The notes below the pieces were generated by a model that searched no databases, had not been told where the DNA came from, and saw nothing but the letters and a program-made list of their open reading frames with translations. From Anaerolineales bacterium (GTDB lineage Bacteria; Chloroflexota; Anaerolineae; Anaerolineales; UBA6663), in assembly GCA_020850595.1 (NCBI GenBank), contig JADZEK010000145.1:1-35432 (forward strand): a DNA stretch of 35,432 nucleotides. The letters run 5' to 3'. A program made the translations under genes and the position numbers. Position 1 is the stretch's first letter, and the number at the start of each line of letters is the position of its first letter. This document shows, piece after piece, positions 1 through 7,297 of this stretch.

Positions 1-94
1 CAGTGGCGAAACACTCGGCGGACCATGTCATTCCGAAGCCCCCCTCCGGTTGCCGGCCATCCTTCGGCATTGTGGGGGGTGAGGAATCTCAACC
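1..94. repeat. Interspersed repeat, copy at left edge
   Basis: These 94 bases recur at 35339-35432 with one difference (G at 48, A at 35386). The unit contains a GTCATTCCGAAG start, a run of C, an internal CCTTCGG block and a GGGGGGTGAGGAATCTC end, so the C run and G run can pair as a long hairpin. Repeats of the form GTCATTCC...GAGGAATCTC are familiar interspersed elements in several bacterial genomes; no coding capacity is visible. It probably marks a contig edge or a repeat-rich intergenic site. Confidence 0.85.
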
Positions 95-318
95 CAGGAT
101 CAGGCTGACCCTTTGATCGTACCGGGTCTAGTTTCTGAGCAACCCGGCCTCAGGTCGGTGGGCCTCACCTTACCTTGTAGCCGGTGACGCGCAGCGTCCC
201 GGGTAATGATAGCTGGCGGCCAATTTCTGCCCCACTTTTGGCACTCTCTCAGCAAACGGAAATAAGCTGCAATTGCCCTGGCTCGCCGGGCGCTATGCGG
301 GGCCGGTGGGTGCGGGGG
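95..318. other. Intergenic stretch without a convincing gene
   Basis: This is the 3' flank of the minus-strand esterase. It contains one short hairpin (CCGGGT at 122-127 pairing with ACCCGG at 142-147) without a T-run on either side, so it is not a clear intrinsic terminator. The only open frame here (plus, from 184) runs antisense into the esterase and looks like a shadow. Nothing else is recognisable. Confidence 0.5.
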
Positions 319-1317
319 CTACTGGAAGTCGCGGGTAGCGGTGGGCGTGGGAGCGCTGAGTACAGCGGGGGGCGTCTCGTGGCCGGGGCGCCAGTCGGCG
401 GCGTAGAAGCGCAGGTAGTCGGCCAGGTGGGCCGACCAGTAGGCCTCGGTGTGGCCGCCCGGCTGCACGAGGTAGGTGTGGTTGAAGTTAAACCAGGTAA
501 AAACCTGGTCGAGCCAGGCGGCGCTCTGCCGCTGGCTGTCGTCGGCCCCGATGTCTAAATACAGCGCGGGCACCGGCCCGCTCTTGGCGATGGCGCGCGC
601 GTAAGCCAGCAGGTTGTTCTCATCGCCGAAGAACACGGCCGGGCTGTGCCCGCCCACGCGGCCGAAGACCTGCGGGTAGCGCAGGCCCAGGTGGAGCGAC
701 CAGCCGCCGCCGCGCGAAAGCCCGCCGATGGCGCGGTAGCGATACTCGGCCAACGTGCGGTAGTTGGCGTCAATGTAAGGCACCAGGTCAGTGACGAAGG
801 CCGGGTCGAGGCGCACATCCTTGCGGTCGCTGGGCATGACGATGATGAGCGGGGCGATCTCGCCCGCGGCGCTGAGGGCGTCGGCGGCGGCGGGCGCGCC
901 CAGCTCAACCCACTGGGTGTTGGTGAAGTTCAAGCCGTGGATGAGGTAGAGCACGGGGTAGCGCTGGCCCGACGTGGCGTAGCACGGTGGCAGGTAGAGC
1001 TGCGCGTCTATAGGGTAGTTGAGCGCGTCGGACGGGACGCTGAGGGTGGTGACGGTGCCGGCCTGCACGGCGCAGGGCGTGGGGGTGGGGGTGCGCGTGG
1101 GGCGCGGGGTGGCGCTTGGGTAGGGCGTGAGCGAAGGCGTCGGCGACGGCCCGGGCGTGACGGGCAGCAGGGTGGGGGTGCCAGAGGCGGCCGCGGTTCC
1201 GGTGGCGGCTTGGGCCGTGACCGTGCCCGAGGCGGCGCGCACGGGGTTGGGCGCGCAGGCCGCGAGGCTGAACGCCAGTACCACTAAACTCACCCACCAA
1301 CTGTTTTGCCGCTGCAT
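319..1317 (-). CDS. Lipoprotein esterase, alpha/beta-hydrolase (esterase D/PF00756-like)
   Basis: The protein has 332 residues. The N-terminus is a lipoprotein signal with lipobox LAAC, so Cys21 would be lipidated and the enzyme held on the outer face of the membrane. Residues about 40-80 form a Thr/Pro/Ser linker. The rest is a putative-esterase fold: HGLN at 127-130 (oxyanion region), GLSRGG with nucleophile Ser201, an acidic LDIGADD stretch near 255-260, and His289 in PGGHTE. The family includes feruloyl/S-formylglutathione esterases and mycolyltransferases; the substrate here is unknown. It is transcribed alone, divergently from phoU, from a TATAAT box at 1346-1341. A weak GAGGT lies about 10 bases before the ATG. 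Confidence 0.85.
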   Translation of the reverse strand: MQRQNSWWVSLVVLAFSLAACAPNPVRAASGTVTAQAATGTAAASGTPTLLPVTPGPSPTPSLTPYPSATPRPTRTPTPTPCAVQAGTVTTLSVPSDALNYPIDAQLYLPPCYATSGQRYPVLYLIHGLNFTNTQWVELGAPAAADALSAAGEIAPLIIVMPSDRKDVRLDPAFVTDLVPYIDANYRTLAEYRYRAIGGLSRGGGWSLHLGLRYPQVFGRVGGHSPAVFFGDENNLLAYARAIAKSGPVPALYLDIGADDSQRQSAAWLDQVFTWFNFNHTYLVQPGGHTEAYWSAHLADYLRFYAADWRPGHETPPAVLSAPTPTATRDFQ

Positions 1318-1340
1318 GTGTCGCCCGACCTCGCGCGAGC

Positions 1341-1346
1341 ATTATA
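1341..1346 (-). promoter_or_regulatory. -10 box for the lipoprotein esterase
   Basis: A perfect TATAAT (minus strand) lies 23 bases before the ATG at 1317, predicting a leader of about 17 bases. No TTGACA-like -35 is visible at the expected distance. Confidence 0.55.
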
Positions 1347-1422
1347 CCTGGGGAGCCACCGCGAACGGCGGGAGGACGCGGCGGGCGATTGCGCCGAGGC
1401 GCAAGTGGCAGTAAAGTGGGCG

Positions 1423-1504
1423 GGCGTGGCAAAAAGCGCCACGCCTTAAGGGCGCGGAGGTGCCCGCGCCCCCGGGTCAGCGGGCGTGACAAGGAACGCG
1501 TCAC
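1423..1504 (+). other. Three consecutive hairpins upstream of phoU
   Basis: Three inverted repeats follow one another: GGCGTGGC/GCCACGCC (1423-1430 with 1438-1445), GGGCGCGG/CCGCGCCC (1450-1457 with 1464-1471) and GTGAC/GTCAC (1486-1490 with 1500-1504). They end about 20 bases before the phoU ATG. They may be leader structure or simply G+C-rich intergenic sequence; no known riboswitch class is recognised. Confidence 0.35.
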
Positions 1505-1524
1505 AGTAGAAGGAGTGGGTGGGC

Positions 1525-2190
1525 ATGACTAGCCGGCCGCGCAGTATGTTTGACCATCAACTGGTCCAGATCCGCGACGACATCCTGCGGATGGGCGCGC
1601 TGGTGGACACCGCCATCGCGCGCGCGCTGCAAGCGCTGAAAAACCAAGACGCCCCGCTGGCGCGGCAGGTGATCGAAGACGACACGGCCATCAACACCCT
1701 GCGCTTCACGGTGGAAGAGGAGTGCCTGACGACCATCGCCACGCAGCAGCCCGCGGCCGGCGACCTGCGCGTGGTCATTACCGCCATCAACATCGTCAAC
1801 GACCTGGAGCGCATGGCCGACCACGCCACCGGCATCGCCAAGACCGTGCTGCGCATGGGCGACGAGCCGCTGCTCAAGCCGCTGGTGGACCTGCCGCGCA
1901 TGGCCGAGGCGGCGCGCGACATGCTGCGACGCGGGCTAGACGCCTTTGTGAACCGCGACGCGGCGGCGGCGCGCGCCGTGGCCGACTCGGACGACGAGAT
2001 TGACCACCTGTACAAGGCCATCTTCGACGAACTGCTGGGCATCATGGCCCGCGACCCGGCCGGCATCTCGCGCGGCACCTACCTGCTGTGGTGCGCCCAC
2101 AACCTGGAGCGCATCGGCGACCGCGTGACGAACATCGCCGAGCGTGTGATCTTTATGATGACGGGGACGATGAAGGAACTGAACAACTGA
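1525..2190 (+). CDS. phoU: Phosphate signalling/uptake regulator PhoU
   Basis: The protein has 221 residues, the usual PhoU length. PhoU is a cytoplasmic all-helical protein of two similar three-helix bundles. It couples the Pst phosphate importer to the PhoR sensor kinase and represses phosphate uptake under sufficiency. Both bundles carry the expected acidic metal-binding helix: NDLERMADHATGIAK in the first half and HNLERIGDRVTNIAERV near the C-terminus. The ATG at 1525 is preferred over the in-frame GTG at 1519 because GAAGGAG at 1509-1515 is correctly spaced only for the ATG. No pst transporter or phoR lies nearby. A small CxxC protein follows after 12 bases and is probably co-transcribed. 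Confidence 0.95.
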   Translation: MTSRPRSMFDHQLVQIRDDILRMGALVDTAIARALQALKNQDAPLARQVIEDDTAINTLRFTVEEECLTTIATQQPAAGDLRVVITAINIVNDLERMADHATGIAKTVLRMGDEPLLKPLVDLPRMAEAARDMLRRGLDAFVNRDAAAARAVADSDDEIDHLYKAIFDELLGIMARDPAGISRGTYLLWCAHNLERIGDRVTNIAERVIFMMTGTMKELNN

Positions 2191-2202
2191 GGAGAGGAGG
2201 CA

Positions 2203-2445
2203 ATGACCTACTGGGTCTATGAGAATTGGCAAGCGGAGGGGCATAAAGCCAGAGTACATCGAGGCAACTGCCCCTATTGTAATGAAGGGCAGGGTCATCA
2301 TCCGGGGGCCGGGGATAATAACGGCCAGTGGCATGGCCCCTTTGAAACCCTCACGGCAGCGGAAGCGGAAGCCCGCGCGATCAGCCCCCACAATAATCGG
2401 GGCTGCATGCACTGCCGGCTGGAAGTGGCGCATGGCGCTGCTTAA
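2203..2445 (+). CDS. Small CxxC/CxxC protein, unknown function
   Basis: This is an 80-residue protein with an aromatic start (MTYWVYENW), then CPYC (Cys23, Cys26) and CMHC (Cys68, Cys71), separated by a Gly/His/Asn-rich stretch and a WHGPFETL segment. The four cysteines suggest a small zinc ribbon or treble-clef-like fold. A strong purine-rich ribosome site (GGAGAGGAGG) sits directly before the ATG, and the gene begins 12 bases after the phoU stop, so it looks like a real operon partner. I recall similar small 'VYENW...C..CN.G.G' proteins from bacterial genomes but know no assigned function. DNA/RNA binding or a protein adaptor role would be speculation. Confidence 0.75.
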   Translation: MTYWVYENWQAEGHKARVHRGNCPYCNEGQGHHPGAGDNNGQWHGPFETLTAAEAEARAISPHNNRGCMHCRLEVAHGAA

Positions 2446-2483
2446 GAGAGCATCCTAGCCTTTCAATCAGGCCGCTCAGCCGC

Positions 2484-3182
2484 CTAAAACAAGCTCAACT
2501 GCGTCGGCGGCGCGGGCGGCTCGTCGGTTGGTGGGGGCACGGGGGCGGGGGCGGTGGCGGCGGATGCCGTTGCATTAGCCGACGGCGGCAGGCCGGTGCC
2601 GCCGCGGGCGATGTCTTCCCGCCGCTCGCGGGCGCGCGCGACGAAGCGCGGCAGCTTCTTGAAGTCATCCAGCAGCGTCTGGCGCAGCGACTGCTGGTGC
2701 AGCGCGGCCGCCGGGTGGAACATGGGCACCACCGGCCGGCCGTCCACCAGCTTCGGCTGGCCGTGGATGGCGCTGATGCTGGCGTTGGGGAAGAACTTGC
2801 GCATTGAGTAGCGCCCCAGCGTGACGATCAGCAGCGGGTTAATCGCGGCGATCTGCCGGTCGAGGAACCCGGCGCAGGCGGCGATCTCGTCCGGCTCGGG
2901 GTCGCGGTTGTTGGGCGGGCGGTGCTTGACGACGTTGGCGATAAAGACCTGTTCGCGCGTCAGGCCGATGCCGGCCAGCATCTCCTCCAGGAACTTGCCG
3001 GAGGCGCCGACGAACGGCCGCCCCTGCTGGTCTTCGTGAAAGCCGGGGCCTTCGCCGATGAACATGATCTCGGCGCCGGCCGGGCCTTCGCCGGGCACGC
3101 CCTGGGTAGCGCCGCGGTAGAGCTTGCAGCGCCGGCAGGCGCGCACCTCGGCCGCAATCACGTCTAGTTCCGCTTGCGCCAT
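2484..3182 (-). CDS. Family 4 uracil-DNA glycosylase with C-terminal beta-clamp motif
   Basis: The enzyme has 232 residues from the ATG at 3182, which GGAGGAG precedes at good spacing; the longer frame upstream overlaps the next gene. Family 4 UDGs excise uracil from DNA and carry a 4Fe-4S cluster. Visible are CRRC (Cys16, Cys19), motif 1 GEGPG (43-47) with ED at 50-51, GRPFVG (54-59), the NVVKHRPPNNRDP segment, Cys103 and motif 2 HPAAALH (156-162). The third cluster ligand, normally Cys in KCRPP, is His87 here. Residues about 195-227 are an Ala/Pro tail ending in QLSLF at the very C-terminus, which matches the bacterial beta-sliding-clamp-binding motif. It is the last gene of the minus-strand run that starts at tsaE. 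Confidence 0.92.
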   Translation of the reverse strand: MAQAELDVIAAEVRACRRCKLYRGATQGVPGEGPAGAEIMFIGEGPGFHEDQQGRPFVGASGKFLEEMLAGIGLTREQVFIANVVKHRPPNNRDPEPDEIAACAGFLDRQIAAINPLLIVTLGRYSMRKFFPNASISAIHGQPKLVDGRPVVPMFHPAAALHQQSLRQTLLDDFKKLPRFVARARERREDIARGGTGLPPSANATASAATAPAPVPPPTDEPPAPPTQLSLF

Positions 3183-3208
3183 CGCGCCGCTCCTCCGGCC
3201 CGCGCCGC

Positions 3209-4234
3209 CTACGCGCTGGGGAACAACTCCCGGTTGGCCTGAATCCACGCCCACAACTTCGCCACGCCCGCCGCCGGGTCTACCTGCGGCGTCCAGCTTA
3301 GCTCCGTTTCCGCCTTACGAATATCGCTGACGTAAATGCGCTGGTCGCCGGGCCGCCAGTCGCCATAGCGCACGGGCAGGCGGCGCTGGGCCAGGGCCTC
3401 CAGCAGCGGGCCGGTCTCGGTCCAGATGGAGAGCGTGCGGTGGGGGCCGCCGCCGATGTTGTAGACCTGCCCGGCGGCGCGGCCGATGTGGCGCACGGCC
3501 GCCTCGAAGGCGCGCGCCAGGTCGTCAATGTAGAGGATATCGCGCACCTGCTTGCCGTCGCCGTAGATGGTGATGGGCCGGTTGGTCGCGGCGCAGATGG
3601 CGAGGAAGGCGATCCAGCCCTGATCTTCCACGCCGAACTGGCGCGGGCCGTAGATCGAGCTTTGGCGGAAGACCACCGTGGGCAGGTCATAGATGCGGGC
3701 GTAGTCGCGCACGTACTGGTCGCCGGCGCCCTTGCTGCATCCGTAGGGACTGTGGAAATCCAGCGGCCAACTCTCGCTCACGCCCTGCGGCAGGTCGGCG
3801 AAGGCGTAGCGCTGCGCCCCCTCCACCACCCGCGCCGCCTCCATGCCGCCGTAGACCTTGTTGGTCGAGGTATAGATGAAGATCGGCTGGCGGCCGCCGG
3901 CGCGCGCGGCCTCCAGCGCGTTGAACGTGCCCAGGGCGTTGGTCTCGAAGTCGTAGCGCGGGTCGGTGACGGAGGTGGTGACGGCCACCTGCCCAGCCAG
4001 GTGGAAGATGGCGTCCTGCCCTTGGGCGGCGCGGGTCAGGGCATCCGCGTCGCGCACGTCGGCGCGCAGGACGGCCGGCCCCGGCGCGGCGTCTTGTTGC
4101 AGCCAGGCCAGGTTGGCCTCGCCGCCGCGGCGCGAGAAGTTGTCGTAGATAGTGACCTCGTGCCCGGCGCGCAGGAAGTGCGCCGTGAGGTTGCTGCCGA
4201 TAAAGCCGGCCCCGCCGGTGATCAGAATCTTCAT
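3209..4234 (-). CDS. NAD-dependent sugar-nucleotide epimerase, CDP-paratose 2-epimerase-like
   Basis: This is a 341-residue extended short-chain dehydrogenase. It shows the Rossmann NAD motif TGGAGFIG (6-13), the YTSTNKVYG segment (121-129) and the catalytic Tyr164-x3-Lys168 pair in SPYGCSKGAGDQY. The YDNFSRRGGEANLAWL stretch after the second strand resembles CDP-paratose/CDP-tyvelose 2-epimerases and their relatives; the exact sugar cannot be told. Such enzymes supply activated sugars for surface polysaccharides, so it may feed the large cluster at 11.9-32.3 kb although it lies in a DNA-repair/translation run. GGAGAG precedes the ATG. It starts 51 bases after rimI ends, and udg follows 26 bases after its own stop. 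Confidence 0.88.
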   Translation of the reverse strand: MKILITGGAGFIGSNLTAHFLRAGHEVTIYDNFSRRGGEANLAWLQQDAAPGPAVLRADVRDADALTRAAQGQDAIFHLAGQVAVTTSVTDPRYDFETNALGTFNALEAARAGGRQPIFIYTSTNKVYGGMEAARVVEGAQRYAFADLPQGVSESWPLDFHSPYGCSKGAGDQYVRDYARIYDLPTVVFRQSSIYGPRQFGVEDQGWIAFLAICAATNRPITIYGDGKQVRDILYIDDLARAFEAAVRHIGRAAGQVYNIGGGPHRTLSIWTETGPLLEALAQRRLPVRYGDWRPGDQRIYVSDIRKAETELSWTPQVDPAAGVAKLWAWIQANRELFPSA

Positions 4235-4285
4235 GCCGAACTCTCCGGTCCTTTGTCCGTCGGTCGGCTCCGCCGACCTTACGGG

Positions 4286-4921
4286 TTATACCCGGCCAGC
4301 CGCGCCTTTGCTCACGCGCGCGGCAAACAGGCGGCGCATTTCGTCGCGGTAGCCGGGCTTAAGCTCGGCCGTCATCAGCAGCGCGTCTTCGCCGTTGTCG
4401 CGGTAGTAGCGGCGGCGCTTGCCGACCACCTCAAACGCATATTTGGCGTACAGATTCTGGGCGCGCTCGTTGGTCACGCGCACTTCGAGCGTGGCCGTCA
4501 CCGCGCCCAAATCGAGCGCTTGCTCGAGCATGTGCACAAACAGGTGCTCGCCCACGCCGTGCCCGCGCCACTCCGGGTGCACCGCGATGGTGCTGACGTG
4601 GGCCTCGTCCAGGATGTACCAAAAGCCGCTGTAGCCCACCACCGGCCGCTCAGGGCTGGGCGGCGGCGCGGTGGGCGGCTTGAACCAGTTGGCCGGGTTG
4701 AGGCGGCTCAGGCCGTTGGCGGCGGGCGGCGGCGCGCCGGCCCCCTGCGCCAGCGCCACATAGAAGTGGCTGTTGGCGTTCTGTAGCAGCTCGTAGCGGT
4801 AGGTGGCCGTGCTCCACGGCAGCGGGAACGAGAGCTGGTCAACAATGGTGACGCGCGGCAGGTCCTCCAGCGTCATGGGCACGACCTGAATCGGGTCAGC
4901 CCCGGCGGGATCACTGGTCAT
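4286..4921 (-). CDS. rimI: Ribosomal protein S18-alanine N-acetyltransferase RimI
   Basis: This GNAT-fold acetyltransferase has 211 residues. It shows the substrate-side DQLSFPLPWS motif near residues 28-37, the strand VSTIAVHPEWRGHGVGEHL carrying the acetyl-CoA pyrophosphate loop (RGHGVG), and the NERAQNLYAKYAFEVVGKRRRYY C-terminal motif typical of RimI. It is longer than usual (about 150): a Pro/Ala-rich insertion lies at about residues 61-95, before the GYSGFW strand, and about 20 residues are added at the C-terminus. Its ATG overlaps the tsaB stop (ATGA), so the two are translationally coupled, the common tsaB-rimI arrangement. Confidence 0.93.
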   Translation of the reverse strand: MTSDPAGADPIQVVPMTLEDLPRVTIVDQLSFPLPWSTATYRYELLQNANSHFYVALAQGAGAPPPAANGLSRLNPANWFKPPTAPPPSPERPVVGYSGFWYILDEAHVSTIAVHPEWRGHGVGEHLFVHMLEQALDLGAVTATLEVRVTNERAQNLYAKYAFEVVGKRRRYYRDNGEDALLMTAELKPGYRDEMRRLFAARVSKGAAGRV

Positions 4922-5745
4922 GAGGCGGGGTCCGGGGCCGCGGGCGGTTCGGCGGGCGCGCTGGGCAGGGCGCTCGGCGGCTCGGCCGGAGGCGCTGAAG
5001 CCGCCGGCGCGGCCGGGGGCGGCGCGGTATCTTCCACCAGGCCGGCGGGCGCCCCGCCATACTGCGGGGCCAGGCGCGCCACGTCGTCACCGGCGCTGTG
5101 GGCGCGCAGGCGCTCCCAGCCAATCTCGGCCAGGAACCCGGCGCGGCGCAGGGCGCGGGCTGGGCCGGCCAGCACCACCGCGCCACGCACGGGCCGCAGC
5201 GCCTCCAGCCCGGCCGCGTCAAGCTCACCCGCCACGTAAGTGCTGGCGGGCGGCAGCGCGGGCTGGCCGGGGCCGGGCGACCCCGCCGCCAACTCGGCAG
5301 CTAGCTCGGCCCAACTCAGCCCGCGGCCGGGGCCGGCGGCCTCCCAGCGCTGGCGGCGGGCATGCCAGGCATACGGCACGGCAGTGACCCGGCCGCGCCC
5401 AGCCGCCAGCAGCGCGAGCGCCGGGCCGGGGTGCGGCGGCTGGGCGCGCATGAGGCCGTCGAGCGTGGGCACGCCCACCAGCGGCAGGCCCTGGGCCAGC
5501 GCCAGCCCCTTGGCGAAACCCAGGCCGATGCGCAGACCGGTGTACGAGCCGGGGCCGATGGCGACGGCCAGCCCGCGCAGCGCGTCGGCCGTCACGCGGG
5601 CGCGGCGCAACAACAGCGCCGCCTGCGGAGCCAGCTCGGTGGTGTGATAGTTGTCGGACTGCCAGGTGGTCTCGGCCAGCACGGCGCGGCCGTCGTGCAG
5701 GGCGAGCGAGATCAGGCGGGTCGCGGTGTCAATCGCCAGCAGCAT
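4918..5745 (-). CDS. tsaB: tRNA t6A37 synthesis protein TsaB
   Basis: The protein has 275 residues. It begins MLLAIDTATRLISLALHDG, the ASKHA-fold start of TsaB, with the GPGSYTGLRIGL motif near residues 63-74. TsaB dimerises with TsaD and joins TsaE to place threonylcarbamoyl on adenosine 37 of ANN-decoding tRNAs. The ATG at 5745 is chosen because it gives the canonical N-terminus two bases after the tsaE stop (TGACCATG); a GTG at 5752 overlapping that stop is possible. The C-terminal 45 residues are an Ala/Pro/Ser tail not needed by the family. tsaD is not in the window. Confidence 0.93.
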   Translation of the reverse strand: MLLAIDTATRLISLALHDGRAVLAETTWQSDNYHTTELAPQAALLLRRARVTADALRGLAVAIGPGSYTGLRIGLGFAKGLALAQGLPLVGVPTLDGLMRAQPPHPGPALALLAAGRGRVTAVPYAWHARRQRWEAAGPGRGLSWAELAAELAAGSPGPGQPALPPASTYVAGELDAAGLEALRPVRGAVVLAGPARALRRAGFLAEIGWERLRAHSAGDDVARLAPQYGGAPAGLVEDTAPPPAAPAASAPPAEPPSALPSAPAEPPAAPDPAS

Positions 5746-5747
5746 GG

Positions 5748-6245
5748 TCACAGCCCAAACGCCGCCTGCCGAAACTCGTTCAGCAGGGCGGCATAGCGGT
5801 CGCCGGCGGCGTCGAAGCGCAGGCCGCGGCGGGTCTGGTCGGCCCAGCGCAGCTTGAGGCTCAGGCGCTCGGCGGGCAGCGCCGCGCCCAGGCGCTCGGG
5901 CCACTCCACCACCATCACGCCGCCGTCGGCCAGCAGATCGTCCAGGCCCAGGGCGGCGGCCTCGGCCGCGCCGGTCAAGCGGTAGCCGTCTAGGTGGTAG
6001 AGGTGCAGGCCGTCCGGGCGGCGGTAGTCGTTGACCAGCACGAAGGTCGGGCTGGTGACCTGATCGGCCGAACCCCAGCCGCGGCTGAGGCCGCTGACGA
6101 AGGTGGTCTTGCCCGCGCCCAGCTCGCCGCTGAGGGTCAGCAGGTCGCCGGGCAGCAGCAACTCGCCCAGGCGCGCGCCGAAGCGCACGGTCTGCTCGGG
6201 CGAGTGGCTCCAAAAATCAAGGGTGCGATCATCCAGGATGGGCAT
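5748..6245 (-). CDS. tsaE: tRNA t6A37 synthesis ATPase TsaE
   Basis: The protein has 165 residues, the normal length. TsaE is the P-loop ATPase that resets the TsaB-TsaD complex. Walker A is GELGAGKTT (40-48), followed by the family motif VTSPTFVLVNDY, the YHLDGYRL segment and VMVVEWPERLG. It is the first gene of the minus-strand run tsaE-tsaB-rimI-epimerase-udg. A TATAAT box at 6265-6260 lies 14 bases before its ATG, so the leader would be under ten bases and no ribosome-binding site is evident. Confidence 0.95.
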   Translation of the reverse strand: MPILDDRTLDFWSHSPEQTVRFGARLGELLLPGDLLTLSGELGAGKTTFVSGLSRGWGSADQVTSPTFVLVNDYRRPDGLHLYHLDGYRLTGAAEAAALGLDDLLADGGVMVVEWPERLGAALPAERLSLKLRWADQTRRGLRFDAAGDRYAALLNEFRQAAFGL

Positions 6246-6259
6246 ACGGGGTCAGGGCG

Positions 6260-6299
6260 ATTATACGCCTTTTCGATTCGGCTTCATCCATGATATTAT
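6260..6299. promoter_or_regulatory. Divergent promoter pair, tsaE / metallophosphoesterase
   Basis: On the minus strand TATAAT occupies 6265-6260 and faces tsaE. On the plus strand TGATATTAT at 6291-6299 is an extended -10 (TG-n-TATTAT) facing the metallophosphoesterase. No clear -35 is seen for either. The two -10 boxes are only 28 bases apart, so the polymerases could interfere. Confidence 0.55.
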
Positions 6300-6323
6300 C
6301 TGGGGGAATCGAGTACCAGGTGC

Positions 6324-7058
6324 ATGCGCGTCCTCATCATCTCCGATATACATGCCAACCAAGTTGCGCTCGAAACCGTCCTGGCCGATGCCGCCGGCGG
6401 CTACGATGTCGTGTGGTTTCTGGGCGACCTGATCGGCTACGGCCCCAACCCCAACGAATGCGTGGAGATCGTGCGCGCGCTGCCGGGGCTGGTGGCCCTG
6501 GTGGGCAACCACGACAAAGCCGTGCTGGGCGAGATTGACCTGAGCGTGTTCAACGGCGACGCGCGCGCGGCCATCACCTGGACACAGGACACGGTGACGC
6601 CCGCCACGCTTGACTACCTGCGCGCCCTGCCCGCCCGCGTGCAGGCGGGCGACTACACGCTGGCCCACGGCTCGCCGCGCCAGCCGGTGTGGGAATACAT
6701 CCTGGATCGGTTCGTGGCCCAGGACAACTTCGCCGTCTTCACCACCCCCTACTGCCTGGTGGGCCACACGCACATGCCGGTGCTCTACCGGCAGGCCGGC
6801 CCGCACGGCGAGGCGTTTGAAGAGGCCCCGGACTACAAAAGCGCCCGCAGCCTGCGCGGCGAGCGGGTGATCATCAACCCTGGCAGCGTGGGCCAGCCGC
6901 GCGACAACAACCCCGAGGCGGCCTACGCCGTGCTCGACACCGCCACCGACCTGTGGGAGTTCCGGCGCGTGCCCTACGACCTGTTCGCCACGCAGAGCCG
7001 CATGCGCGCCGCGCACCTGCCCGAGCGCCTGGCCGCGCGGCTGGGCTTTGGTTGGTAA
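6324..7058 (+). CDS. Calcineurin-like metallophosphoesterase (YfcE/MJ0936-type)
   Basis: The protein has 244 residues and a complete two-metal phosphoesterase signature in order: SDIH (Asp8, His10), GDLIGYGPNP (Asp35), GNHD (61-64), the AHGSP strand and GHTHMP with two metal-binding histidines, then NPGSVGQPRD. This subfamily hydrolyses phosphodiesters such as cyclic nucleotides or protein phosphates in the cytoplasm; the substrate cannot be told from sequence. An extended -10 at 6291-6299 gives a short leader. It is divergent from tsaE and appears monocistronic. Confidence 0.93.
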   Translation: MRVLIISDIHANQVALETVLADAAGGYDVVWFLGDLIGYGPNPNECVEIVRALPGLVALVGNHDKAVLGEIDLSVFNGDARAAITWTQDTVTPATLDYLRALPARVQAGDYTLAHGSPRQPVWEYILDRFVAQDNFAVFTTPYCLVGHTHMPVLYRQAGPHGEAFEEAPDYKSARSLRGERVIINPGSVGQPRDNNPEAAYAVLDTATDLWEFRRVPYDLFATQSRMRAAHLPERLAARLGFGW

Positions 7059-7093
7059 CGGTCCAACCCAGCTTCCCCGCGCCCGCGGCCGGG

Positions 7094-7101
7094 TGTAGAA
7101 T
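7094..7101 (+). promoter_or_regulatory. Probable -10 region for the DUF4349 gene
   Basis: TGTAGAAT (hexamer TAGAAT at 7096-7101) stands out in a G+C-rich 239-base gap. It would give a leader of about 190 bases with several small G+C-rich inverted repeats. No -35 is evident and no known RNA family is recognised in the leader. Confidence 0.4.
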
Positions 7102-7297
7102 AGGGTCGCTGCCACCGTCGCCGGGGCGGTGCGCGCCAACCGCCGGTGAGGGGGCCACGCCCGGCGGCTGATCTCGAACAGGCTGGTCAGCTTCCCTCTT
7201 TCTCGGAACAAAGCGCCCCGCCCCGGCGTCCTACGCTTAGGCTCGCAGCACGCTCACGCCGCTGCGCCCCATCGTTCTCTCGCCGAGGAGAAGGAAG

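Noticed and set aside
3183..3254. N-terminal extension of the uracil-DNA glycosylase
   Set aside because: It overlaps the end of the epimerase gene and lies upstream of a good GGAGGAG ribosome site for the ATG at 3182.
4918..6213. Fusion of TsaB with an N-terminal extension reading through the tsaE region
   Set aside because: The extension is another frame of tsaE; TsaB has its canonical start at 5745 directly after the tsaE stop.
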